A stretch of DNA of 64,000 nt, from NCBI GenBank assembly GCA_948567375.1, contig OX419761.1:42286501-42350500 (forward strand). Direction: 5' to 3'. The translations under genes were made by a program, and so were the position numbers. The notes under the pieces were generated by a model. It was not told where the DNA came from. It was given only the letters and a program-made list of their open reading frames with translations, and ran no database searches. The stretch comes from Lunularia cruciata (taxonomy: Eukaryota > Streptophyta > Marchantiopsida > Lunulariales > Lunulariaceae). This document shows positions 13,270 through 24,165 of the stretch, piece after piece (the stretch's first letter is position 1; each line of letters opens with the position of its first letter).

Positions 13270-13700
13270 ATTGCATAAGATTTGGGTTGTCCACTCTATC
13301 CCCAAAAGCCAACATGGTGTGGTGCATTCTAGAAGAAATAACAATTTTGGGTGAGGTCTCCCTACCAAATCAAGATTTCATTACTCTTTTCTCTACCATA
13401 TTGAGGTCAATGTGCTTAGCCAAACTAAAGACTGCCGCTAAAGTAGGTGAGGTAACCTACAACAACATAACATCACATACTCTATGTTGCAATTTCCTGT
13501 CTAGGATCCCATACCAAAACTAGACTCCCTTGGCCTCAATAACACCTTAAGTAAAATTGATTAGCAATCTCATGCAAGTATATGTCTCACCTATGCTCTC
13601 TCTAGCATTCCATTGGAACTCTTGTAAGCTCCTTAGCTTGTCAATCAACACCCCTAGTAGTTTTACCTCAAACATTAGAAGAACTCCACCATGGGTTATA
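13270..13700 (-). pseudogene. Gypsy gag remnant
   Basis: The minus strand gives LQEFQWNARESIGETYTCMR, then FWYGILDRKLQHRVCDV, then TLAAVFSLAKHIDLNM, interrupted by several stops. This is the layout of the Ty3/gypsy retrotrans_gag domain (a 'Q.W.GESI..Y..R...L' segment followed by 'F..GL...L...V'). The stops mostly look like mutated CAA/CAG codons. Not functional. Confidence 0.55.
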
Positions 13701-14850
13701 TTTTGATAATGGACCTATGCAATTTTACTTCCACTCATAGTAGCACCATTTCCAAGTAGTGCACATCAATCGGATACACCAATGCTACTAGAGCTAAAAC
13801 TTATGGGTATTACCAATCTACCTTTAAAAACCAAACCTAAAGTGATGGAGATGTAATGTGAAGACCATACTATCTCTCCAAGTGAGCTCTCCTAAATTCA
13901 TGATGGTTATCCATTGGTAGACCCTCTAGGAGCTAGAACCTGACTTTGTTCACACCCTTCCATGTTATAAAGGGTGTGAACAAAGTTAGGTTCTACATTT
14001 ACTACAAATCATACCAACTATCAAACTTTTGGATGAAGTCATTCAATTCAATGGTTCTCACTATACTAGAGTAGCACATGGGGTCTTTGGAGCCCCATAA
14101 ATCTCACCCATAATATACAATAATGGTGCAAACACACCAGGTGTACTCTCAACTAAATCAGCTCTTGTGTCAAACTCCAAATCAAAGTCAATCTCCTCCT
14201 TCATTTGAACCTAAGATACAAGTTGATATCAAGTGCCACTTTGTGTGAACCCACTATGTGTTGTAGCAATATCTACTCTAGAATCCGTAGCAAATTCCAT
14301 CATGACAATATAACTCAAACCACAACTATAAACACCATAAATATCCCACCGTGGATCATCACCAAGTGCCACTACCAACTGAACACCACTCATTAATGTA
14401 GCTCTTATTATGACAACTACACTAGGAAAAAAATGACTTGTAACTTGCCATCACAACATACACTCTCATGGTCTACAAGTCATCACCTCTTGCTTAACTA
14501 GAGATAAAAATAGGTAGTATGTTTGGTCATCACTCCAACCTCATTATCAAGATCACACAAGACCACACAAGAGTACCAACACTCTAAAGTCAAGGCACCT
14601 CACACAAATGTGATGTATAAACAAGAAGTAGAGAATGGAAGAGGTCCAATCACAAGAAGTTTAAATCAAAACTCTCCCTCTCATAAAATCAGAACCATAT
14701 TGACTTTCACAACATTTGGCATTTGATACAATAGGAGTGTCTATCTACTCCTAAGCTACTAGAATCACCAAGGATGGGATCAAACTGCCTCTCCTAGGTA
14801 AAGCTACATGTGTATAAGTATCAATTGACCAATCAGTAGAACAACAAGTG

Positions 14851-14925
14851 AGGATGGACTAGTTGGCTAGAGCACCAATCTAGGAATTAGAGATCTAGGG
14901 TTCAAAACCTTTTACACACAATTTA
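14851..14925 (+). other. tRNA-derived sequence (pseudo-tRNA or SINE head)
   Basis: TGGACTAGTTGGCTAGAGCA resembles the tRNA D-arm/A box (consensus TAGCTCAGTTGG-TAGAGCA). GGGTTCAAAACC, about 35 bases later, resembles the T-arm/B box (GGTTCGAATCC). Spacing is right for an internal pol III promoter. The anticodon stem is not cleanly paired, so this is a decayed tRNA copy or the head of a tRNA-derived SINE. It abuts the point where the 5' LTR of the downstream element loses similarity. Confidence 0.5.
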
Positions 14926-14974
14926 GGATGGTGGGTAGATTTTGCCAAATGGTGACCAAAAACTATTATAAACT

Positions 14975-15238
14975 CATCTAAATTGGATCTAGTGATTAGT
15001 AAATTTGGTGGTAACTACTTCACAAGTATTTAAACTAGGAGTGAGGTAGTACTCATCATCCTTTCATTTGCATCTATCTCTCTCTCATTGAATTCTCTAA
15101 TGAGCAATGGTTTGAGTCTTGGAGTGTTAGTCTTGGAGGAATATGATAGAAATGGGGTTCCTTGCTTTCTTAGTCCATGGTATGCTACCATAATAGCCAT
15201 CAAAGGTTTATCTTTAGTGAAAGAAATATCGGCTCACA
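14975..15238 (+). repeat. 5' LTR remnant of the plus-strand gypsy element
   Basis: From about 14975 the sequence aligns with the right-hand part of the 3' LTR: TCTAGTGATTAGTAAATTTGG, then CAATGGTTTGAGTCTTGGAG, then GCTACCATAATAGCCAT, ending CGGCTCACA. The first 400 or so bases of the LTR are missing or unrecognisable. Confidence 0.75.
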
Positions 15239-15257
15239 TGGTTCCGTTGCCAAGACC
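15239..15257 (+). promoter_or_regulatory. Primer-binding-site-like sequence
   Basis: TGGTTCCGTTGCC directly follows the LTR end. It resembles the TGGCGCCGTTGCC primer site of many plant Ty3/gypsy elements, with two changes. Confidence 0.5.
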
Positions 15258-16780
15258 TCTCTAGAAGGCAAGATAATGTTCCGTGTTCAATTCTACATTA
15301 GGCAAAAGGAGGCTATGAGAGCTCACTTGAAGAGAACACTAGGGAAGGAGAGTGCTAAACTTATGTTATAGAACTTGGATCCATTTTTATAGACTATAGT
15401 TCATTATGATGTCTTTGAGGTGATATTGTCCATCTTGTACACATGAGAGGATTTGGAAAGATTATGGGAAGTGGATTGCAAAATTTTGGAGATTATGGTC
15501 AATTTGAGCAAAACTTCAAGTTTATGATCTAGACTTGGAATTCTTACACATGACAGCTTTTTTTATTCTTCAGTTAGCACATTTATTGTGAGATCTAATA
15601 CATGCATTAAACGAAAATTTTTGAAAGTTGATAGAGTAATTGCACCCAAAATTGCATGCTCTTTGGAAATTTATACAAAGTTTTTGATTTTTACATCTTG
15701 AATTGGATTGTTGTGATATTTTCCAAGATAATTAACTGGATAGGCTACCACTTGGTTTAAAACTTAAAGAGAGATCATTCATGTAGAGAGAGTTATAAAG
15801 TTTTGAACAGAGAGAGGTGATTTTGAAACCAAATCTGGAAGATGTGTGTTGAATAGAAAAGTTCTTAGGAAAAATGGATCAATGAAAAGATCTGAAATTT
15901 TACATGCTAGAACACATTGAGGTCTTGATTAATTGTGAAAAATATCAAAGGATTGTGACATACAAGTGAAGAGAATTTAGTGACATTGTGAGTAAATTCT
16001 TGAGAGTTGAGATCTCATGCATGAGGAGTATGAGAACAACCAAACTCATGTTTGAGTGTTTAGACTCATCTTTGGAGTATGGAGGATCACGAAGAGTGGA
16101 AGCTAAGGCTATGTAAGGTTTCCCAAGGGTTTGAGGTGATTGAGAGGGTTGATTTGAAGAAAAGAGAGTTTAGAATAGAGTTAAAAAGAGTGTTGAGAGG
16201 ATCTAAAAACATACACTAGTTGAAGAAGAAGGGAAGAGTGATTATAAGTGCTTTCTATAGAGAAAGAAGGAACATAAGGTAAATTCATGTCCATTGACCT
16301 TTGAGAGCAAGAGATTAAGAGAAAGGAGAAGCTTAATTGTCTTGGGATTGCATGTTTGACCTTCTTCACCAAGATGGGGAGGGAGGATATCTAAGACCAA
16401 GGAGTTGTGTGAGGTTTGTGGATTGAAATACTTCCAAAAGAACATGAATATGATGGAGTAATAGCACTTTTGGAAACTTTGGTGAAAGATTTTGGAGATA
16501 ATTTTAGTACAACTTTAAAGAAACTACCGCTTTCATCAACTAGTTCTCACGATTATTGATGGAGATAATCTTTCAACTTATGGATAAACTATCCATGAGT
16601 GTTTGATTAATATGCACTGTAGGATTTGATGTTACTATTGAAATCTTGGAGCATCCTAAATCTTTTGTATTCCCTAGGATGGATTACTCTCAAATGATGT
16701 TAGTCATGTATATACTTTATTAGTTATAGAGCAAGAGAAAAAAGGATTGAGAGAAAGAGAGAGATAATGAGTGGCTAAGA
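15258..16780. other. Untranslated leader of the plus-strand gypsy element
   Basis: About 1.5 kb between the primer site and gag. It is purine-rich on the plus strand and full of stops; no domain, gene or secondary element is recognised. Confidence 0.45.
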
Positions 16781-18352
16781 TGGTGAAACTTCCCATTTTC
16801 TTTGGCAAGGATGGAGAAAATGTAGAGCCCTTTGTGAGATACTTCAAGATAGCTTGCATAGGAAACAATGAGAGGATGAAGAATGAGTGGGCCTCATTAT
16901 TACCAGATTTCTTTGAGGATGTAGTGTAATATTTTGAGGACAAGAGAACTCTTCAAGAGAGATACAAGAAAGAAAACACAAAGTTCACAATCAATCCTCC
17001 AATGTCCCAAAGGAGCACCTTCTCTTTATTATATATCCAAAGAGGATCTCCTCCAAGGAAGCTCCACCATAGGCTTAGTTACATGAATAGGTGACCTGTC
17101 AGCAAGCTCCACCTCAGATTACTTGCTTGGATGGGCTACATGTTGGTCTTGGTCCCATCTCGTTGGTCAAATAGCCTTTGATCAGAAGGGATCTTTTAGA
17201 GAATCTTCTTATAGAAATCTCAGAATCACATGGGTGAGATACCGTTGGAAACTCTTGGTGAGACAAACTTAGGGGGGAAGGCTAGCCTTTCCTCTATTTA
17301 GGAAGGGGGGAGTTACACACTTTTTAGGCCTAATTCATCCCCTTAGGCCTTCAAAATTGCCTTTAAAGTTTTCAAGCCTATTTTGGCTTCTACCTTATTA
17401 GTAGAAGTTCTCTTTTGGTGATACCTCTATCTGATTTACATTCTCCATCATATCTAACATCCTTCTAGATATCACCACCCCAAGTTTCACCTCTAGATCA
17501 TATGCCTAGCTATTGATTTTAAAGTTTCCAAGCATGTTTTGATTTTTGGCCTATTAGTAGAAGTACTCTTTTGGTGATATCTCTATCTAATAACTTAGTT
17601 CATCATGTATAACATCCTTATAGATGTTACCTACCCAAATTTCATCTCTAGATTGTCTATCTAACTATTGGTATTACATGTAGCCCTTACATGGTATGAG
17701 TCAGAATACCAAACAAGAGAAAGGAAAGATGTGCAAGAAGAGTCTTGGGAAAGTTTGACTACAACACTCATTGAGTACTTTCTTCCAAATGAGAGTTATG
17801 AAATATTGATGAGTGAAGTTACGTCTTTAAGCAAGGAGATGAAGAGAAAGTGAGAGACTATGTAAAAAGAGTGGAGAAGTTAGAGACCATGTTTTGCATA
17901 GTGTTGAGAAAGAGTGGAGATGATGTGGAGACTATTATGATTGGCATAGGAATCATGCTCACCAAGAATTTTGTGAGAGGGTTGAGACCACAGATCAAAA
18001 GCAAGGTGAGATATGAAAAACCTTTTCCAAGGTTGAAGCTATCAAGATTGCAATACATATGGAGGAGAGTTTAGAAGGAGATGAGAGTGATTTGGTGGTG
18101 AAGGAGATTGCATATCCTCCTCAAGGCTACAAGTATGGTGGAATTTCTGATATTTTGGTGGCAAGGGTTGCACCACAAGTGTTAGTTGCTCCGGTTCTTG
18201 CACATCTACCAAAAGATCCACTTCAAACTATCACAAAACAACTTGTAGGTCTCAAGATCAATATAGTGCAACTATGGGAGAAGAGAGAGGTGGATCAAAA
18301 TGTAGAGAGAGAGCCTAGGAATCATGGAAGCTATCTATATAGAGAAGGCTAA
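16781..18352 (+). pseudogene. Gypsy gag, interrupted
   Basis: Starts with ATG at 16781: MVKLPIFFGKDGENVEPFVR, YFKIACIGNNERMKNEWASL, LPDFFEDVV, then a stop; this is the N-terminal half of retrotrans_gag. The second half resumes at about 17675: LTWYESEYQTRERKDVQEES, then LIEYFLPNESYE, and after a frameshift VRDYVKRVEKLETMF and FVRGLRPQIKSKV. Between them, about 16990-17665 is foreign sequence. No intact zinc knuckle is seen. Confidence 0.75.
16990..17665. repeat. Insertion in gag with two diverged ~125-bp repeats
   Basis: Sequence that does not read as gag. It contains two similar units starting at about 17398 and 17549 (each ATTAGTAGAAGT-CTCTTTTGGTGATA, then CTATCT, a 'CATCATaTcTAACATCCTT-TAGAT' stretch, and 'CTAGcTATTG'). 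It is probably a small non-autonomous element; its ends are not resolved. Confidence 0.5.
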
Positions 18353-18829
18353 CCAAGCAAAACTTTCAATGACAAAAATTGTTTTGTTGGTAGAGGAAGA
18401 AGTCACATCCAAAAGAATTGCCCAAATTCCACTTGCCATGGAGGAAGGGGTTATGAGTGCCAATAGAGGGAAAGAGGGAAGTAGTGAAACCCAAGTTTGC
18501 TCCCAATTCAAATAAAGGTAAGGAGATAGCATCCATAGATGTAGTTGACTGTAAGTATGAGAAGGAGGAGGGTCAAACTCCAAAGGTCTTAATTTGGATC
18601 TTTTGGCACAAGAAAGAAAAAGAGCTCATTTTGCAAAGGATGTACACCCTTCTCAAGGATTTACTCCTAGCAAGGATACTTTTATGCCTACTAAGAGCAC
18701 TTGCACTAGCAACTCAACACCTTCAATAACAAAGACCATCTAGATCTAAAGGAAGTCACCTTGGAAGAGCACAAGATAAAGGTGGATTCACATGCAAGAC
18801 AAGTCCGCCAAAAGCATTAGCCCATCAAT

Positions 18830-19430
18830 AGCTTTGGTTGTGAAGAAGGAAATTGATAAGCTCAAGGAGGCCGGATTTAATTTTGAGGTGGGGAATTCAA
18901 AATAGGTGTCTCCAATTGTGATTGTGAAGAAAAAGAATGACAAGCTTTGGGTATGTGTGGATTACAAGAAGCTCAATGTTGTTACTAAGAATGAATTTTA
19001 CCCTTTGCCATTCATTAATGAGATCTTGGAGGAAGTTGTCGATCATGAGAGGTATAGTTTTGGAGATGGTTTTAGTGTGTAGAACCAAATCAAAATTCCA
19101 CCAAAGCATCAAAAACTCACCACATTCATCACACCTTGGAGGACTTATCTTTTCAAGGTCATGCCTTTTGGGCTTTGCAATAATCCAGCCACATTCCAAT
19201 GGTTCATGAATAAGGTGTTTGAACCTTTCATTGGGAAAATTATTAGAAACTTCATTGATGACTTTTGTGCCTATGGGAATAAGGAGTAGCACTTTGAGCA
19301 CCTAATCAAGGTCTTGCAATGCTTGGATGAAGCAAATGTATCAATCAACCCAAAGAAATGCAATTTTGGTTGTGAAGAAGGTTTATTTTTGGGGCACATT
19401 ATTTCCAAGGATGGAATAAAATTGATATTG
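18830..19430 (+). pseudogene. Gypsy reverse transcriptase (dead)
   Basis: Plus-strand frame with several stops: VVKKEIDKLKEAGFNFEV, SPIVIVKKKNDKLWVCVDYK, KLNVVTKNEFYPLPFINEI, VMPFGLCNNPATFQWFMNK, and FIDDF in place of the YxDD catalytic box, then LFLGHIISKDGIK. Motif order is that of Ty3/gypsy RT. Stops at about 18904, 19079 and 19287 make it non-functional. Confidence 0.85.
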
Positions 19431-19435
19431 AGAAG

Positions 19436-19960
19436 GTGGGAAAAATCTTAGGCCTTCCATTCTCTTCAAGCTTGACAAAGTTATGCCAATTCTTGGAGAT
19501 GTTTGGGTACTATAGGAGGTTCATCTTCTCATTTTCCAACAAGGCTTATGTATTGGCTATCTACATGAAGAAGAGTGTAGAATATATGGTGATTTTGGAG
19601 GACAAAGAGGCTCTCAAAGCTTTTGAGGAGCTCAAGAAATCCCTTTTTGTGGCTCCAATTCTTGCTAAACCTGATTGGAATAAGCCTTCCATCCTCTATA
19701 ATAATGCTTCCAATGTAGCTATAAGATGCAGTCTTATTCATATAGACCAAGATGTGCATGATCATCATATAGTTTATGCTAATATACAAATAATTTCAAT
19801 AGAAAAGAACTACTCAATCATGGAGAGAGGAGGGTTGGTAATGATCTTTGGTCTCAAAAAGTTTAGATATTACTTGATTGGAGGGAACGCCACCATTGGC
19901 ATGGATCACAAGGCTTTGAAGAACATTTTCAAAAGCATAATGTGGAAGAGAGGCTAGCAA
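19436..19960 (+). pseudogene. Gypsy RNase H region
   Basis: Open from 19436 for 173 codons: CQFLEMFGYYRRFIFSFSNK (the connection region, 'F.GL..YYRRFI'), FEELKKSLFVAPILAKPDW, then IISIEKNYSIMERGGLVMIF, LKKFRYYLIGGNATIGMDHK. The last residues correspond to the 'DHK.L' motif. The first RNase H Asp (usually in a 'DAS' motif) is replaced: NNASNVAI. A frameshift precedes it. Confidence 0.8.
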
Positions 19961-20329
19961 GGTGGATGATACTCTTGTTTAAGTATGATTACACCATTGA
20001 GGATAAGGCAAGGAAGGAACGTGCAAATGTTGATTTGTTATTTAGGGCCTATGATCATGATGGAGTTGAACCAATGGATGATTCCTTTCCAAATGAGGAG
20101 CTCATGACAATCTCAATCACTCAAGAGGTTCCGATGGAGTATAAGGAGATTGTGGATTTGTTACAAGACACAACTATCCACAAGGGATGCATGCTAGGGA
20201 GAAGAATGCCCTTGCAACAAGATGTAGACCTTACACAATGGTGGAGGATATTCTTTTTCACCAAGGAGAAAATGGTCAACTTTGAAGAGCAATGGGTAAG
20301 GAGGAATCTATCCTACTCATGAAGGATTT

Positions 20330-21060
20330 TCATGAAGGTTTAGTGTGTGTGAGACACTTTGCAACAAAGATGATTGCTTTCAAAATTCTAGATGCAAGTT
20401 ACCATTAGAGGGTGATTTTCAAAGACTATCTTGAGTATTGCAAAACTTGTAATGTTGTCAAGCTTTTGCTAGAAAGTCTACTTTCACTCCACCTCTTACC
20501 TCTTAGATCAATTCCATTACTATGACCTTTTGAGAAGTGGGAAATTGACTTTGTAAGTCCTCTTAATTGAACCCAAAGGAAAAACTTGTACATTGTGTAT
20601 TACTGATTACCTTACCAAGTGGGTTGAGGCTAGACCATTGAGGGACAAGAATGAAGATAAAGTTGGTAGATTTCTTTATGAACTCATTATCACTAGGTTT
20701 GGGTGCCCTTTGGAGTTTGTTTCTAATAGAGGAGGAGAGTTTACAAGAAGCATAACTATAGCCATGCTATGACATTTCTTTATCACACATAGAGTAACTA
20801 CATCCTATAAGCCAAACTCCAATGGCTTAGTAGAGAGAACCAATCAGACCTTGTGCATGATGTTGGCCAAAGATGCAGAAACAAAAGGAGCTAAACATCA
20901 TTGGGACAAGAGGATTCATGTAATTTTGTGGGAGTATAGGGCAACCATGAAGACTTCTATCAAATATTCTCCATTTCATTTGGTATATGCCATTGAGTCT
21001 ACCTTACTTATTCACTTTGATCTTCCTACCTCCAAAGCATTCATAGGAGATTGAAGAAAG
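20330..21060 (+). pseudogene. Gypsy integrase core (dead)
   Basis: Broken frames encode KWEIDFVSPLN (the first catalytic Asp region of 'W..DFIGPL'), then TKWVEARPLRDKN-like text in a shifted frame, and from 20851 a frame MCMMLAKDAETKGAKHHWDK, then LWEYRATMKTSIKYSPFHLV. Many stops. Confidence 0.7.
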
Positions 21061-21136
21061 CATAAGGAGATGATGTAGAGAAGTCAAAGAAGGATCAACT
21101 CATGGAATTGGAGGAGGCAAGAGCAATTGCTATAGT

Positions 21137-21442
21137 TTGAGTGGATCAAGCACAAAGGAAACAGAAAAGAGTTATGACAAGAAGCAAGGCAAGAAAAAGA
21201 TAGAGCACTTCAAAGAAAGTGATTTGGTAATGTTCTTTGATTCCATTCAATTCAAGAGAGTGCAAAAAAAGTTTTTTATTAAGTACTTTAGACCTTTCAT
21301 AGTGGAGAAGATGTGGGGAAATTACACCTATGATCTCAAGGAGTTGGGAGGAAGACACTTTGCTAGGATTAACCATGATAAGTTGAAGATGTATCATAGA
21401 AGAGAGAGAGACCTTCACTTTGAGGACAAGATGAAATCTTAG
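21137..21442 (+). pseudogene. Gypsy integrase C-terminal domain
   Basis: A 101-codon frame with ESDLVMFFDSIQFKR, KYFRPFIVEKMWGNYTYDLK, ELGGRHFARINHDKLKMYH. This matches the 'G..VLL......K....RW.GP' C-terminal module common to gypsy integrases. No chromodomain follows. It ends 13 bp before the 3' LTR. Confidence 0.75.
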
Positions 21443-21454
21443 TCCGTGGGTAAA

Positions 21455-22122
21455 TGTAACACCTATTTGTGCATGTACGTGCTATTGTGATATTTAGTTT
21501 GGTATTACAATTACTTGAGAGATATTATGTATATAGAGATAAAGGATGGTTCTACATTAGTCATGATTAGCTAAAGTTAGTCATAGTTAAGATATAGGGG
21601 ACCTTACTTTAGAGAAAGTGGAAAAGATGAGTACTACTATTTTGGATTCTAGTGTATTGACTTGGTATTATTCCTAGGTGTTAAGTTTTGAGGAAAGAGT
21701 TGAGAAGTCTTGGACCCACAAGCCTTTTTGCTTTGGATTCTTCTATAGTCCAAGGATAGCCCATGTGAAGGAGTCCTTGACTTAGTGGTTGGATCAAGAT
21801 AAGACCACATGCTCAAGGAATATTCCTTTAGACTTTAGAATTTATTTGACTTTTAGCCTAGTAACTTTAGTTACTCTAGTAATTAGTAACTTTGGTACAT
21901 AACCATTTCACAAGTATATAAACTAGGGATGAAGAGGTATTTATCATCATTTCATCTGCAATTATCTCTCTTTCATTGAATTCAGTGAGCAATGGTTTGA
22001 GTCTTGGAGTGTTAGCCTTGGAAAGTATGATGGAGTTGGAGTTTGTTATCTTCAAAGTCTATGGTACGCTACCATAATAGCCATTGGAGGTTCATCTTGA
22101 GTGAGAGACATGTCGGCTCATA
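21455..22122 (+). repeat. 3' LTR of the plus-strand gypsy element
   Basis: Begins TGTAACACC and ends TGTCGGCTCATA (the usual CA end is mutated; the 5' copy ends CGGCTCACA). 668 bp. A TATATAAA box lies at about 21916, about 460 bp in. Its last 260 bp align with 14975-15238. Confidence 0.8.
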
Positions 22123-22593
22123 GGCCAACCTCTACCAACTTGACCTCTAAATATAAACAACCTCTACCAATCTAACACACTTCTTTTACAATTGGTTGAC
22201 CACCAAATCCTTTGTTAACTATTAACTCGGGCCAAATTGATCAGATGAGGATCTCTAAGACCTTAATTTGAGGGATGGGTTCTCAAATCCATATCTTGTT
22301 CTCCTTCTCAAGTCCAATGTGCAACACCAAGGCTTCTAATTTCACTCTCTTGCCCTCAAATTGACATCCACTAACTCAAAATTGACCTCAATTTTGAGAA
22401 ATTTGGCAGTGCTTCTGCACACCATCTACCCCACAACCAAATCTATATCAACTTGAACAGTGCTTTTGCATACAATCACTCTTAGGTAAAGCTAGGACTA
22501 CAACAAAATGTATCAATGATCCGCCTGGCTTAGAGATACACCAATGTTCTCAATTCCTATAAAAAAATTCTCCTAGAGAGCTCACTTCTCTAA

Positions 22594-23009
22594 TGTAATC
22601 AGTTCCCTCTTTCACTCCAATCAGATTTGAACTTGATCTTCCATTCAACACTTTGCCAATATTTGTGCATTGCTTACAATCAAGCCATACACACTCTAGC
22701 TAAGAGACTCCATGTGATGCTCTCCGGCCTCTGTCCACCATAGCCAAGAACTCAAAGGCTCAATATCAAAGCAGTGAGCTCTTTGGAGCTATATTTCAAA
22801 AGTATACCTCTTTGCACGACCTATGTCTCCAACCCTAACAATGTTGTTGAGGATGCAAACGGTGCAAATGATGGTGGGTCGCACCATGTGATCAGTAGCA
22901 CTAACATGAAATGTAGCCACAATCAAATATTCCATGAGCAACTACCAAAATAACTATGATTCCCAACATTACCACTCTAACATCCAAGCAAATTAGCTTC
23001 AGTGCTAGA
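22594..23009. repeat. Right copy of the 0.4-kb direct repeat (candidate LTR)
   Basis: Starts TGTAATCAGTT and ends GTGCTAGA; partner of 6593-7023. Shared blocks include CAAGCCATACACACTCTAGC, TAAGAGACTCCA, AGAACTCAAAGG and AAAATAACTATGA. Confidence 0.45.
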
Positions 23010-24070
23010 AATGTAGTGATGAAGTTCATCAATACTCCAAATCTATTATATATACAATAGACTATAGATGTTGAAATCTAGATGCTTAAGTTCTAAGATC
23101 AATATCTATCCTCCACTATAATGTTCAAGGATAGCAAAAGTTTCATGACTTGTTTAGTATACTTTGTCCATAAAAAATCAGTCTATCATGGTTTTAAATT
23201 TGACTTTGGACCAATTTTATTGTTTATGAAAATATTTCTTTTGGACTTTGATTAAGAGGATTTTCTTCTCCAAAAATAACAAATAAAGTTATGGGGCTAT
23301 TTTGTTGAGTTCCTTAGAGAGAGTTATCACATGCCCCTAGGTATTCTTTAGCATATGGATAGATTTTTGTCTTTGGTTTTGCATTAATCGGGAGAAGGAA
23401 AACCCTTTGAGGTTATAAAAGGATTTTTTTAACATTGAACACCATCAATCAAAAATTAGTGCCACCATGAAAACAGTCTGAAAATGGACAATCTAGCAAT
23501 GAAATTCCAAGGATGACATTGTCAACTACTCTGGATTGCTCTATCAAGATTCATCTATACCATAGAATTGGGGATTGAGCAAGGTTTTATCTAATGTTTT
23601 AATAGTTTTCTCTTACCAATACACTTCTTCATTTTCTCCCAACCATATGCTATAGAGGTATAGATTCAAGTAGGAATTATTTATACTTCACAAGAGAAAA
23701 ATCAAGATAGTTTAGTCCTATCAATCCTCCGCAATAACTGAACAGATCCCATGATATATTCTAGGATTGCTCCTTCTTTCTCAATTGGTAGGCACCTCCA
23801 TTGTCACCAACACTAATGGAATGTCAAGAACCTCCATCCCTAAACCAAGAGTCTGGAAACTGGAACTTGGGTTCACATATATCCAACCCGTCCATACCAT
23901 AGTTAGATGTAGTTTACAATGTACGCATATGGAAGATACCGTAGTCACCGTAAATGGACAGCGTAGATTAAATCCAAGGCAACCTTACTACTGTAGTTAG
24001 CCTTTCTTCACTATGGTGTACTATAGACTACGTTTGTTATCCAAGTAAATAATTTATTTATATACAATAG
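23010..24070. other. Intergenic, no gene seen
   Basis: No frame encodes a recognisable domain. The right end (24068-24070, TAG) is the left target duplication of the Harbinger-like element. Confidence 0.5.
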
Positions 24071-24165
24071 GGGGTTTCAGAAATAGGTTTGACGGATGTC
24101 TACGGGATAAATAATAAACTTCATAATTATTTTTAGTGAACTCTGTAACGATACGCGATTGTAAT
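24071..24165 (+). repeat. Left terminal inverted repeat
   Basis: Aligns with the complement of 35225-35313. The outer 24 bp match best; the inner part (AAACTTCATAATT ... TGTAACGATACGCGATTG) matches with small gaps. Confidence 0.65.

Larger units (their letters stand above)
7024..14850 (-). mobile_element. Degenerate Ty3/gypsy retrotransposon, minus strand
   Basis: Reading the minus strand from right to left: gag-like text (about 13.7-13.3 kb), RT (about 9.92-9.69 kb), RNase H (about 9.6-9.4 kb), and integrase (about 9.14-8.1 kb, split by a solo LTR). All are broken by many stops and frameshifts. Stretches at 10-12.6 kb and 13.8-14.8 kb keep no recognisable domain. The order gag-RT-RNase H-IN is that of Ty3/gypsy. 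The outer limits are approximate. Confidence 0.7.
14975..22122 (+). mobile_element. Degenerate Ty3/gypsy retrotransposon, plus strand
   Basis: Order on the plus strand: truncated 5' LTR (to 15238), primer-site-like sequence, gag (about 16.78-18.35 kb, with an insertion), RT (about 18.83-19.43 kb), RNase H (19.44-19.96 kb), integrase (about 20.33-21.05 kb), integrase C-terminus (21.14-21.44 kb) and 3' LTR (21455-22122). All ORFs are broken. It lies between two copies of the 0.4-kb repeat (6593 and 22594) with minus-strand gypsy sequence on its left, so it is probably nested. Confidence 0.85.

Noticed and set aside
24071-24071. TAA/TTA target duplication for the Harbinger-like element
   Set aside because: The flanks show TAG on both sides, not TAA/TTA; reported as seen.
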